NCBI GenBank assembly: GCA_023410535.1
Contig: JAEYPR010000021.1
Location: forward strand, 71,592 to 135,591
Direction: 5' to 3'
Source: Bacillota bacterium
GTDB taxonomy: Bacteria > Bacillota > UBA4882 > UBA8346
Length of the DNA: 64,000 nucleotides
Each line of letters starts with the position of its first letter. Position 1 is the stretch's first letter. The position numbers and the translations under genes were made by a program. The notes beneath the pieces are model-generated. The model was given only the letters and a program-made list of their open reading frames with translations. It was not told the DNA's origin and did no database searches. This document shows, in pieces, positions 1 through 7,739 of the stretch.

Positions 1-7
1 AAATACC

Positions 8-39
8 ATCCCGGACCGACTCGGTCCGGGATTTTTTTA
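8..39 (+). terminator. Rho-independent terminator of an upstream gene
   Basis: A perfect 12-bp inverted repeat (ATCCCGGACCGA / TCGGTCCGGGAT) is followed by a run of seven T on the + strand. The gene it ends lies left of the window. Confidence 0.85.
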
Positions 40-143
40 CGTACTACTTCGGGCGCTGATCACATAGATATGATATTGGTTTATTGTCCATTTGCCAAAA
101 AAACAGCTCGTAACGATTTGGAATTTACTAAGGGGGAATCTGT

Positions 144-878
144 TTGACGGGGAAGTGTATTCTGCCCTTGCATATTATTTTATTGGCGGGAATCGTGATG
201 ATCTTCATGACGATTCAAACCTGGGCGGTGAACCATGTGACTTGCGAAGACGGGGAAGATTTTCAATTGGAGGAGCAGGTAGCCACCGATTCCAACAATA
301 TTCCCTTCGCTTCGAACGACAAGATCGTTGTAGATACAAAACAATTGCGTTTGTATTTTTACCGTGATCAAGTTCTCTTTAAAACCTATGCGATTGCGAT
401 CGGAACCAGCGAAACTCCGACCCCGATTGGCGAGTGGCGGATCATTCACAAGGGGGGGAACTGGGGCGACGGTTTTGGCGCGCGTTGGATCGGGATTAAC
501 GTTCCCTGGGGTATTTATGGGATTCACGGCACCAACAAACCGGGGACGATTGGCTACCGTTCCAGTCATGGTTGCATCCGTATGTTCAACCAGCATGTAA
601 TTGAGTTGTATAATTACGTAAAAGTCGGGACGCCGGTAATTATCTTAGGGGACCCTCCGGTTGTGACGCCGCGGGCTGAATTTCGACCCAAAAGTTCGGG
701 AAAAGATGTTTCCATGGTCCAATTTGCCATGCGGCGGCATGGGTTTAACCCGGGCAATTTGGATGGGCGTTATGGAGAGACAATGGAACAGGCGGTAAAA
801 CGGATGCAATTTTTTTATGGGCTGACCCCCAGCGGCCGCTTGACCATGGTCGAACAATATTTGCTTGGTTTGCGTTAA
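144..878 (+). CDS. L,D-transpeptidase (YkuD domain) with C-terminal peptidoglycan-binding domain
   Basis: Cell-wall enzyme that forms or exchanges L,D (3-3) peptide crosslinks outside the membrane. The protein is 244 aa. Residues about 7-29 form an uncleaved-looking signal anchor. The YkuD domain spans about 59-170 and carries the catalytic signature with His128 (HGT), His142 and Cys144 (SHGCIRM). A peptidoglycan_binding_1 domain fills about 187-244 (FNPGNLDGRYGE region). The TTG start at 144 is chosen because AGGGGGAA lies 6-13 bases upstream and the anchor follows directly. The next gene starts 19 bases after the stop behind its own ribosome binding site, so the two are probably co-transcribed. 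The family call is firm; the physiological role (spore or vegetative wall) cannot be read from the sequence. Confidence 0.93.
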   Translation: MTGKCILPLHIILLAGIVMIFMTIQTWAVNHVTCEDGEDFQLEEQVATDSNNIPFASNDKIVVDTKQLRLYFYRDQVLFKTYAIAIGTSETPTPIGEWRIIHKGGNWGDGFGARWIGINVPWGIYGIHGTNKPGTIGYRSSHGCIRMFNQHVIELYNYVKVGTPVIILGDPPVVTPRAEFRPKSSGKDVSMVQFAMRRHGFNPGNLDGRYGETMEQAVKRMQFFYGLTPSGRLTMVEQYLLGLR

Positions 879-897
879 TGAAGCGGAGGTGGATCGG

Positions 898-2166
898 ATG
901 GTAGTAATCCGCCGTAAATATCTATGGATAATTGGTCTTGGACTGCTGTTTCTCATCGGCTTCGCCATCGGGGTCACAATGTATCAACCCCATTATCGAC
1001 TTGGAGAATGGGAAATCCCGCTTAACCCCAATGCCAAAATTAATCCGAAACAGACCTACCATTTGACGGTGTGGGATTATAATTATCCTTTGCAAACAAT
1101 CAATTACTCAAAATACTTAAACCAAGCAATCGCTCGCTTTCAACAGCAATATCCCAATATTAAAGTTCAGGTTAAACTGCTCGACTTGCTGGAGGGTCCG
1201 CGCCAAATCGCCAAGGCTTTAAAAGATGGGAACTTGCCGGATGTCTACTGTTCGGCTTACCATATCCCGCAGTTTGATTGTCGTTGGCAGATTCCGGTTG
1301 GGCCTTTTTGTCAAAACGGGGAGTTAACTTCTTTCCGGCCGGAAGTGGCGGAAATGGGTAAGGTGGCCGGAGTTCAGTGCGCCTTCCCGCGTTGGGTCGC
1401 CCCGGTCGTTTGGATCGGCAATCGGCAACTTTTGGCTGCAAACGGCTTGGAGGTTGCGAAACTTACAACCAATGGTTGGCAATGGGAAGACTTGCTCCAA
1501 ACGTTGGAACGGAGCAAAGGGAGTCTAAAGTTTGCGGCGTTCCCGGGTGACGGAGGTTTTTTTGGTCAATTGCTGATGGATGGCTCGGGAAAAATTTCTG
1601 AGAACAACCGGGAGTTTGGAGTGGCTGTCCTAAAACGTTTGGTCAGCGCCAGAGCGACTACCGGCGATTATTCCAATAACGCGATCGGCCGGTTTTTAGC
1701 CGGAAGAACTTTAGTTATTGCCGATGGGCGGTTGAGTTTATACCGGGTAATCAAGGACAAAACGAGTACCAATCAAAACGCAACGGTGGATCCGGTAATT
1801 CTGCCCGGACCGGCCAAAAACGGCGGGCGTAGTTACCTGCGGGCCGAGAACGGCGTCATCGCGATTTATCGTAATTGGAAAACCCGAGGTGATGCCCATA
1901 TTGCGGCGGCAGTTCGTTTGGGTTATTTTTTAAGCACCTACCCGGGAATCGAACCTTGGCAAGAAATGATGGTATACCCTGCCGCAATTGATTCGGGTCG
2001 GGTCTGGGAAAACAGGACGGGGATAGCAGTCGGAGCGTTGTTGAAGCCGATCGCTTTGGTCAACCGGAACCGGCCCTTGGCGGAAACGCCGGCTTTGCGA
2101 CTGCTCGATGAATATTTGGCTGGGAAAAAGCAACTTTCCGATCTCGAAAATATGAAACTAAGATAA
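898..2166 (+). CDS. Membrane-anchored extracellular solute-binding-like protein
   Basis: The 422-aa protein has a basic N-terminus and one hydrophobic segment (about residues 8-28) without a lipobox, followed by an ABC-type sugar-binding (family 1) fold. Visible hallmarks are the early 'LTVWDYNYP' strand, a helix ending in 'FQQQYPNIKVQV', and the 'LPDVYCSAYH' loop. The ATG at 898 is preferred over an in-frame TTG at 865 because GCGGAGGT sits 7 bases upstream. No permease or ATPase gene lies nearby, so ligand and partner are unknown. It may act as a sensor or wall-associated binding protein together with the L,D-transpeptidase just upstream. A perfect terminator overlaps its stop codon. Confidence 0.75.
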   Translation: MVVIRRKYLWIIGLGLLFLIGFAIGVTMYQPHYRLGEWEIPLNPNAKINPKQTYHLTVWDYNYPLQTINYSKYLNQAIARFQQQYPNIKVQVKLLDLLEGPRQIAKALKDGNLPDVYCSAYHIPQFDCRWQIPVGPFCQNGELTSFRPEVAEMGKVAGVQCAFPRWVAPVVWIGNRQLLAANGLEVAKLTTNGWQWEDLLQTLERSKGSLKFAAFPGDGGFFGQLLMDGSGKISENNREFGVAVLKRLVSARATTGDYSNNAIGRFLAGRTLVIADGRLSLYRVIKDKTSTNQNATVDPVILPGPAKNGGRSYLRAENGVIAIYRNWKTRGDAHIAAAVRLGYFLSTYPGIEPWQEMMVYPAAIDSGRVWENRTGIAVGALLKPIALVNRNRPLAETPALRLLDEYLAGKKQLSDLENMKLR

Positions 2167-2198
2167 GGCAGGTTCCAAACCTGCCTTATCTTAGTTTT
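2158..2198 (+). terminator. Rho-independent terminator after the solute-binding protein
   Basis: A perfect 17-bp inverted repeat (CTAAGATAAGGCAGGTT and its complement) with a CCA loop is followed by TTTT. It overlaps the TAA stop of the preceding gene. Confidence 0.9.
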
Positions 2199-2313
2199 AC
2201 GCCGGCCGTCTGAGAAGAGACGACATCCTAATTTACATATTGTTGAAGGATTCCCTTCGCTCCCTGTCGAATTAATACCTAAATCTTGTGAAGTCGATGA
2301 TGGAGGAGCAGGT

Positions 2314-3237
2314 ATGGTAGGGGAAAAAATCCTGATTATCGATTCCGACCCGCGTGCAGTTGAGATGGCGGTAATCAAACTCTCCAGCGCCGGTTATTGG
2401 GTCATCACCAGTACCAATGGCGAAGAAGGCTTCGCGAAACTCCAACAGTCAACACCTGACCTGCTGATTATCAACCCCGAAGTTGATGGCTATCGGGTCA
2501 TTCATGAGCTTGAAAACCAGCCTAATTACCGAAGCATCGGCGTTATTTTGCTGGCGGACCGTAACTTTGACGAAACCAAATTCGGCATTTCCGGGTATCG
2601 GGTGGACGATATATTAATCAAACCGTTTACCCCCAAAACCTTATTAAACCGCGTAAACGCTCTAATAGTACAATCCCGTCTGATCCGTCAGCTTAATCCG
2701 TTGACCATGTTACCCGGTAAAATCCATCTGCAACAGAAAATTCGCAACACCGTTAAAAACGGCGAGCAGTTTGAACTGATCTTTATCGATCTCAAAGATT
2801 TTACCGCCTATAATAAGTTTTACGGCTTTGAACAAGGGAATCAAGTGATTGCTTTTTTGGCCAATCTAATCTTGGAACTGATCCCTCATTTTCGGGAACA
2901 ACTTCCCGAACTCTACCATCTGGGTGGCGATGACTTTTGCTTAATGGTTCGGGCCGGTGCGGCCGAAACCATCAGTAAGCGGATTTTGGAAGGATTCGAT
3001 GCCGGAATCGGACGTTATTATCTTGAAGAAGACCGGAATCGCGGCGGATTGGCCGTTCCCAACCGGCGCGGCTTGGTGGAGCAATGGCCGATCATGACGA
3101 TTGCGTTGGGGATTGTCAGTAATCAACACCGTCTGATCCAAGATTGGTTGGAGGCGGAGTTAATCGGCACCGAGTTGCTCGCCTACGCCAAATCGATGCC
3201 TGGGAGCCGCTATGTTCGTGATCGCCGTTGTTCATAA
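2314..3237 (+). CDS. Response-regulator receiver fused to a degenerate GGDEF domain
   Basis: The 307-aa protein has an N-terminal receiver-like domain (about 4-118) and a GGDEF-like domain (about 128-300). In the receiver the acidic pocket (Asp10, Asp12) and the conserved Lys (Lys103, 'KPF') are kept, but the phospho-acceptor position holds Asn54 ('LLIINPEVDGY'). The GGDEF signature reads GGDDF (204-208), although the 'FIDLKDFTAYNKFYG' strand-helix that normally binds substrate is recognisable. This suggests a non-phosphorylated protein with weak or no cyclase activity, perhaps a c-di-GMP or GTP sensor. An AGGAGCAGGT ribosome binding site precedes ATG 2314. It sits alone between a terminator and rsmA. 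Family call firm, activity inferred. Confidence 0.82.
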   Translation: MVGEKILIIDSDPRAVEMAVIKLSSAGYWVITSTNGEEGFAKLQQSTPDLLIINPEVDGYRVIHELENQPNYRSIGVILLADRNFDETKFGISGYRVDDILIKPFTPKTLLNRVNALIVQSRLIRQLNPLTMLPGKIHLQQKIRNTVKNGEQFELIFIDLKDFTAYNKFYGFEQGNQVIAFLANLILELIPHFREQLPELYHLGGDDFCLMVRAGAAETISKRILEGFDAGIGRYYLEEDRNRGGLAVPNRRGLVEQWPIMTIALGIVSNQHRLIQDWLEAELIGTELLAYAKSMPGSRYVRDRRCS

Positions 3238-3393
3238 CGTTTGAAAAGATAATGCCGCTGGGTAAACTTGGCGCAGCCGAACCGCTCATAATATCAGGCT
3301 AATTGTTACATTCTATAGTTGGGATACTTGAGCTTACTTTCAAATAATGGGAGTAAGTACAATTGCTGCCGATGATCGTGCTGAAAGGATACC

Positions 3394-4254
3394 ATGGATT
3401 ATAAACCGACCTCGCCACGGGATATCCGTGATATACTGGCCCAACGGAATTTTGCTCCTCGCAAAAGCCTGGGCCAGAATTTTTTAATTGATAGGAATAT
3501 TTTGGTAAAGATAACAGATGCCGCTCAATTGGAACCTTCCGATGTCGTTTTGGAGATCGGGCCGGGTCTGGGCGCGTTAACCCTGGAATTGTTGGAACGA
3601 GGCTGCCGTGTTGCTGCGGTGGAATATGATCGCGGGTTGTTCGGTATCCTCGGCGAGCAATTTGCCCAGGAAGAGCGACTGACCTTATATAACGAAGATT
3701 TTATGCAATTTGACCTGTCCCGCATCGCAGAATTCAGCCAATCCGGTATGTTTCATGGCAAGGTTGTCGCCAATTTACCGTATTATATAACGACCCCGGC
3801 AATTTTTAAGCTGGTAGAGGCGGATGTTCAGTGGCAGTCGTTGGTGTTTTTGATCCAAAAGGAAGTGGCGCAACGGATCACGGCTGAACCGGGAGGTAAG
3901 GATTACGGCGCTTTAACGGTGATGCTTAATTTCTACGGTCAAGTGGATAAAATCATGACTGTTCCCAAAACGGTTTTTTATCCGGCGCCCCAAGTTGATT
4001 CGGCGGTAGTGCGGATCCGGCCGTTTGACGATCCGGAACGCCGGAAGTTGTATCCCCACTTGCATCGGGTGGTGCAAGCGGCGTTTGGACAACGGCGCAA
4101 AACGATTCAAAATGCATTGCAGAGCGTGGTCGCGGCAAAAGATCAGATTCAGCAACTTTTGGCGTCGCTAAAAATAGCGCCGACACGAAGAGGGGAGACC
4201 CTGAGTGTTGCTGAATTTGAAGCCCTTGCCGTGGCGGTTCGCCAATTAGAATAG
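3394..4254 (+). CDS. rsmA: 16S rRNA (adenine1518-N6/adenine1519-N6)-dimethyltransferase
   Basis: Methylates two adjacent adenines near the 3' end of 16S rRNA using S-adenosylmethionine, a late step of 30S assembly (KsgA family). The 286-aa length is normal. The N-terminal 'SLGQNFLID' signature (25-33), the SAM motif I 'EIGPGLGALTLELL' (54-67) and the catalytic 'NLPYYITT' motif (127-134) are intact, and the C-terminal helical RNA-binding domain is present. A GAAAGGA ribosome binding site precedes the ATG. A YkuK-like gene follows 12 bases after the stop, so these two probably form an operon. Confidence 0.96.
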   Translation: MDYKPTSPRDIRDILAQRNFAPRKSLGQNFLIDRNILVKITDAAQLEPSDVVLEIGPGLGALTLELLERGCRVAAVEYDRGLFGILGEQFAQEERLTLYNEDFMQFDLSRIAEFSQSGMFHGKVVANLPYYITTPAIFKLVEADVQWQSLVFLIQKEVAQRITAEPGGKDYGALTVMLNFYGQVDKIMTVPKTVFYPAPQVDSAVVRIRPFDDPERRKLYPHLHRVVQAAFGQRRKTIQNALQSVVAAKDQIQQLLASLKIAPTRRGETLSVAEFEALAVAVRQLE

Positions 4255-4266
4255 AGGGTGTAACAG

Positions 4267-4737
4267 ATGTTCTTTATCAGCCCGACCAAGGGTAGGCTAA
4301 ATTTTGACCAAGTTTTCGCGGAGCTGGTTGCCTTTATCCAAACGGATGCTGATGCTCATTATAAATTGATTGTCGGTACTGACTCTCAACTGCGGGAGGA
4401 CGTCTGTTATGTTACGGCCATTGTTATCCTGAAAGAAGGCAAAGGAGGCCGTTTTTTTTATTCCCGGGAATGGGAACCGGCCAAATTAAGCTTGAAACAG
4501 CGGATATTTTATGAGACTTCAAAAAGTCTTACCGTTGCCGCCAAGCTTGCGGAGAAACTTAGCGCCGAAGGGTTGCAGGATTTTAATGTCCAGATCCATC
4601 TGGATGTCGGGGAACAAGGAAAAACCAAGGATGTGATTCGCGAGGTAATTGGGATGGTTACCGGCAGTGGTTTTGAGGCGGTAATTAAGCCAGATTCATA
4701 TGGTGCCTCAAAAGTGGCCGATAAATACACGAAATAA
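4267..4737 (+). CDS. YkuK/DUF458 family RNase H-like protein
   Basis: The 156-aa protein resembles the Bacillota YkuK (DUF458, RNase_H_like) family. The family-typical strand 'LIVGTDSQL' (34-42) carries the conserved GTDSQ. A second acidic strand, 'VQIHLDVGEQGKTKDVI', and a C-terminal 'KPDSYGASKVADKYT' segment keep the Asp residues expected of an RNase H-like metal site. The cellular role of the family is not established. It follows rsmA closely behind GAGGGTGTAACAG, so it is probably co-transcribed with it; the veg promoters lie just downstream. Confidence 0.8.
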   Translation: MFFISPTKGRLNFDQVFAELVAFIQTDADAHYKLIVGTDSQLREDVCYVTAIVILKEGKGGRFFYSREWEPAKLSLKQRIFYETSKSLTVAAKLAEKLSAEGLQDFNVQIHLDVGEQGKTKDVIREVIGMVTGSGFEAVIKPDSYGASKVADKYTK

Positions 4738-4759
4738 TTGGATAATTGCATCAAACCCG

Positions 4760-4788
4760 TTGACAAACACCTTACCTTCAAGTATAAT
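4760..4788 (+). promoter_or_regulatory. Consensus sigma-A promoter P1 of veg
   Basis: TTGACA (4760-4765), 17-bp spacer, TATAAT (4783-4788): a perfect match to the housekeeping consensus, about 70 bases upstream of veg. Confidence 0.9.
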
Positions 4789-4795
4789 ATTTAGC

Positions 4796-4824
4796 TTGAC
4801 ATTTTCGGACAGGCATGATATGCT
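4796..4824 (+). promoter_or_regulatory. Second sigma-A promoter P2 of veg
   Basis: TTGACA (4796-4801), 17-bp spacer, TATGCT (4819-4824), exactly 36 bp downstream of P1 and about 30 bases before the veg start. Confidence 0.8.
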
Positions 4825-4855
4825 GTTATTGGATGAATGAAGGAAGGTGAACCAT

Positions 4856-5119
4856 TTGGAGGAGACCGGTGTTCTTGATCGGATTCGGGAAGATTTAGGC
4901 GGTTTTGTCGGTGAAGCGATTCGGATCCGTGCTAACCGGGGTCGTAAAAAAATCTTCGAGGTAGAAGGAGTTCTTGAACAGACATACCCGAAAGTTTTTG
5001 TGGTTCGGTTCAAAGAACGTCAGATTGAACGAAGAGTTTCTTACAGCTATGCGGATCTGTTAACTCAAGCGGTTGAGTTGACAGTGGGGGAAAACCGCAT
5101 TGGGATGCAAATTCAATAG
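4856..5119 (+). CDS. veg: Veg family protein
   Basis: Small conserved Bacillota protein of 87 aa; in Bacillus subtilis Veg influences biofilm matrix gene expression. Family hallmarks are visible: 'IRANRGRKKIFEVEGVLEQTYPKVFVV' resembles the Veg core (an R/K-rich strand, then the 'GxLxxTYPSVFV' strand), followed by 'RVSYSYADLLTQAVELT', a near-invariant Veg segment. The TTG at 4856 is chosen because AGGAAGGTGA lies about 6 bases upstream; an in-frame GTG at 4847 falls inside that site. Two strong tandem promoters precede it and a hairpin terminator follows, so it is a monocistronic, probably highly transcribed gene. Confidence 0.93.
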   Translation: MEETGVLDRIREDLGGFVGEAIRIRANRGRKKIFEVEGVLEQTYPKVFVVRFKERQIERRVSYSYADLLTQAVELTVGENRIGMQIQ

Positions 5120-5128
5120 TGAGATTCG

Positions 5129-5154
5129 GCCCGTCTTTGGACGGGCTGTTTTTC
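5129..5154 (+). terminator. Rho-independent terminator after veg
   Basis: GCCCGTC-TTTG-GACGGGC stem-loop followed by TGTTTTT. Confidence 0.9.
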
Positions 5155-5249
5155 TATCCATTTAACATTGTGGAAAGCGGCGAACTGCTGCGTCGGGCAA
5201 TGAAGCATATTGTTTCAGCACGGCTGTTGATATCATAGGGTTTGCAATA

Positions 5250-6272
5250 TCAGGTAAAATATTCAATTTTAGAGGTTGGGAAGTATTTGGTGACCATTGA
5301 TTGAATATTTTCTTTCAGTTCGGCGTAGGCGGCTTCGGGATAGAGGTATTTGGTCAAACCGTATTTGCCGAATTTTTTGCGGCGGTTGGATTCGTCCAGA
5401 TCCAGCTGGGTATTGGGGAAACGTTCCAGGATCACTTTTTTGGCGCTGGCGGTAAAACGGTGGGTGATCAATTCAAACGTTAAATCAGCGGGAATTGGAG
5501 TTAACGTTTGGGCTAAATCCCGAAAGAGTTGCTCATAACCTTCTACATAACCGGGATAGATGAAGAGCGGGGCGATGATGAAACCCAACGGATAACCGGC
5601 TCGGGCGATCTTTCCGGCGGCTTCGATGCGCTCGGCAGCGGAAGCGGTATTGTGTTCGAATTTAGTAATAATTTCGGCTGAATTCAGGCTGAAACGAAAG
5701 CGGGTTTGATCGTTGTGCGCGAGGTGTAACAGACTGTCAACGGCGGCAAATTTCGTCACAACCCGTAAGCGGGCGAATGATAGGCTCCCGAAAAATTCGA
5801 TGGTTTTAGCCAGGGATCCGGTGATATGCTCGACTGCCAACGGGTCGGAGGTGCTGGCCGCTTCAAAGGTAGTGATTGCCGGAGCGTTTTGGGCGGTGAT
5901 TTCCTTAATCTTCAACAAAATCTCATCAGTATTAACATAAACCCGGATGTAGGGTTTCTTGCCTAAATGGGTCTGGAGATAGCAATATTGGCAACCTCCG
6001 GGACAACTGGTCCCCAACGAGAACTCGAAATCTGCCGACGGTTTACAAGTATCCAACCGCAAGTCGCGTTTCACTCCGACCACTAAAGTCAATTTACTCT
6101 CGCGGTAGCTTTGTTGGGGAGTCCCGCCGGGAATGCCGGTGACGCGGTTGTGCGAGCCGGTCAATTGAACCGGAACCCCGGCGGCGGTCATCTTATCCCA
6201 TATCTCCTGACCCAACGGGTATTTTAGCGCATCTTCTTCAAAAAAGGCTCTTTTGGGCTGAAAAAGTTTCAT
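5250..6272 (-). CDS. splB: Spore photoproduct lyase (radical SAM)
   Basis: Repairs the UV-induced spore photoproduct (5-thyminyl-5,6-dihydrothymine) during germination by radical-SAM chemistry. The protein is 340 aa, the same size as B. subtilis SplB. The CX3CX2C iron-sulfur motif is Cys90, Cys94, Cys97 ('SCPGGCQYCYLQT'), followed by the SPL-specific 'KPYIRVYVN' strand, and the C-terminal 'LDLDESNRRKKFGKYGLTKY' region is conserved. The position equivalent to the Cys141 hydrogen donor of B. subtilis SplB is Ser140 here ('FEAASTSD', codon AGC). A Cys at 76 ('LDTCKPSADF') could take that role, as a different Cys is reported to do in a clostridial SPL. The gene stands alone on the minus strand, convergent with veg. 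Confidence 0.93.
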   Translation of the reverse strand: MKLFQPKRAFFEEDALKYPLGQEIWDKMTAAGVPVQLTGSHNRVTGIPGGTPQQSYRESKLTLVVGVKRDLRLDTCKPSADFEFSLGTSCPGGCQYCYLQTHLGKKPYIRVYVNTDEILLKIKEITAQNAPAITTFEAASTSDPLAVEHITGSLAKTIEFFGSLSFARLRVVTKFAAVDSLLHLAHNDQTRFRFSLNSAEIITKFEHNTASAAERIEAAGKIARAGYPLGFIIAPLFIYPGYVEGYEQLFRDLAQTLTPIPADLTFELITHRFTASAKKVILERFPNTQLDLDESNRRKKFGKYGLTKYLYPEAAYAELKENIQSMVTKYFPTSKIEYFT

Positions 6273-6332
6273 CGGGTTTAAGCTCCTATTTTAGGAAATC
6301 GCTTCAACTTATATTGGTTTCACCTAACTGCG

Positions 6333-6435
6333 TAGAAAATACGCTGAATGCGCTTCTGTCCGCCCAGACCTGAAGGTCAGGGCTAAGATTAAAACCGATC
6401 TCAACCCCGGCTGAAGCCGGGCCGGGTTGTGCTTC
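6333..6435 (+). repeat. Dispersed structured repeat, copy A
   Basis: About 100 bp, closely similar to the reverse complement of 43171-43268. It contains CCCaGACC-TGAA-GGTCaGGG (6363-6382), an 8-bp stem with an A.A mismatch. Copy B keeps the same pairing through G.T wobbles, which favours an RNA transcribed on this strand. It lies about 195 bases upstream of murB, in the same direction, inside the 357-bp gap between splB and murB. Confidence 0.7.
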
Positions 6436-6469
6436 GAAGCTTTGCCGAGCCCCGGAGGGGCTTGCTTGC

Positions 6470-6502
6470 CCGAGCGGCGACGGGTAGCTAGCGTGGACGA
6501 CG
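6470..6502. repeat. Short dispersed repeat (copy 1)
   Basis: A core of GACGGGTAGCTAGCGTGG plus flanks (CGAGCGRC before, ACGAC after) recurs at 36939-36968, giving about 30 nearly identical bases. Both copies are intergenic; function unknown. Confidence 0.6.
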
Positions 6503-6629
6503 TATGGTAAACTAAATTCGGCGGATGTTTTATATACTATCCGTATGTTGAGTTTTCATTGCGCAAGTAGCTTTTCCAAGTAAAATGATTCTAATCCGGC
6601 GCTAGGCCGGAAACTGGAGGGTATCAGGA

Positions 6630-7538
6630 ATGATCGATTGGCAGGAGAGAGCGGCGCGGGTTCTTCCGGGAATTAAACAGACAGCAAATTTTCCGATGGC
6701 TGAATTGACGACATTCAAGATCGGAGGGCCGATTGACCGGTTGCTAGAGCCGGCCGATGAAGCGGAATTGGCTGAGGTGCTGCAATTTGCGGCGGAAGAG
6801 GAGCTGCCGTGGTTGGTGGTTGGCTTGGGCTCCAATCTGCTGGTTCGCGATAAGGGAATTCGGGGTATCGGTATCCGTTTGATCGGGAAATTCTTAGAAT
6901 GGAATGTGGAAGGCGAGACCGCCATCAGCGGCGCCGGAGTGGCTTTGAGCGATCTCTCCCGGGGCACTGCTTGCCGGGGTTTAACGGGACTGGAGTTTGC
7001 TTGTGGGATTCCCGGCACGGTCGGTGGAGCGGTCTTTATGAATGCGGGCGCCTATGATGGGGATATTGCGAAGGTTTTAACCAAGGCGGAGGCCTATTAC
7101 CCGGGCCGGGGACTGGCATGGTTGGCTGCGGCGGATTTGGATTTCGGGTATCGCCATAGTCGTTTCCAGCACGAAACCGCAGTGATTACCCGCGCTGCCT
7201 TCGATTTACGCCCGGTTAATCAAGACGACGCCAATTCCCGAATCACCGAGTTAACTTGTCAACGCGAGAGCAAGCAGCCGTTGGAATGGCCGAGTGCCGG
7301 AAGTGTTTTTCGGCGGCCGGAAGGACATTATGTCGGCCCGCTGATTGAGCAAGCCGGCTTAAAAGGTTTCCGGATCGGTGGAGCCCAAGTATCCCCCAAG
7401 CACGCCGGGTTCATCGTTAATGCGGGCGGGGCAACGGCAGCGGATGTTTTGGCGCTGATTGACCATATCCGCAAGGTGATCCGGGTACAATATGGAGTTG
7501 AGCTTGTCCCCGAGATTCGGGTAATTGGTGAAGAATAG
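6630..7538 (+). CDS. murB: UDP-N-acetylenolpyruvoylglucosamine reductase
   Basis: FAD enzyme that reduces enolpyruvyl-UDP-GlcNAc to UDP-MurNAc with NADPH, a committed cytoplasmic step of peptidoglycan synthesis. The 302-aa length fits type II MurB. The FAD-binding strands 'GLGSNLLVRDKGIRG' (65-79) and 'GIPGTVGGAVFMNAGAYDGD' (126-145) are intact. Arg175, the proton-donating Ser225 ('SAGSVFRRP') and Glu295 ('VPEIRV') are in place. An ACTGGAGGG ribosome binding site precedes the ATG. It sits alone downstream of a 357-bp gap that holds two dispersed repeats. Confidence 0.96.
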   Translation: MIDWQERAARVLPGIKQTANFPMAELTTFKIGGPIDRLLEPADEAELAEVLQFAAEEELPWLVVGLGSNLLVRDKGIRGIGIRLIGKFLEWNVEGETAISGAGVALSDLSRGTACRGLTGLEFACGIPGTVGGAVFMNAGAYDGDIAKVLTKAEAYYPGRGLAWLAAADLDFGYRHSRFQHETAVITRAAFDLRPVNQDDANSRITELTCQRESKQPLEWPSAGSVFRRPEGHYVGPLIEQAGLKGFRIGGAQVSPKHAGFIVNAGGATAADVLALIDHIRKVIRVQYGVELVPEIRVIGEE

Positions 7539-7739
7539 CGGCTGGATTGTTAACCGGCTAAGTTTGTGGTGCTTTTTCCAGCTGAAATTTAATTGCTGCA
7601 AAAAGGAACTATCGGGTTGATGTCGAAATCAACAGCAAAAGCGCATCCCAAAGCAGAATGTTTATGAAGGTTCAGATATATTTTTTAAAACAATTGTTGC
7701 AACAACCATTCGCGAAGATGGAAAAAGGAAGGTTTCGGA

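Noticed and set aside
6440..6510. c-di-GMP-I riboswitch upstream of murB
   Set aside because: GGTAGCTAGCG looks like the 3' part of the motif, but the conserved GCAAA-containing half and the tetraloop-receptor arrangement are absent.
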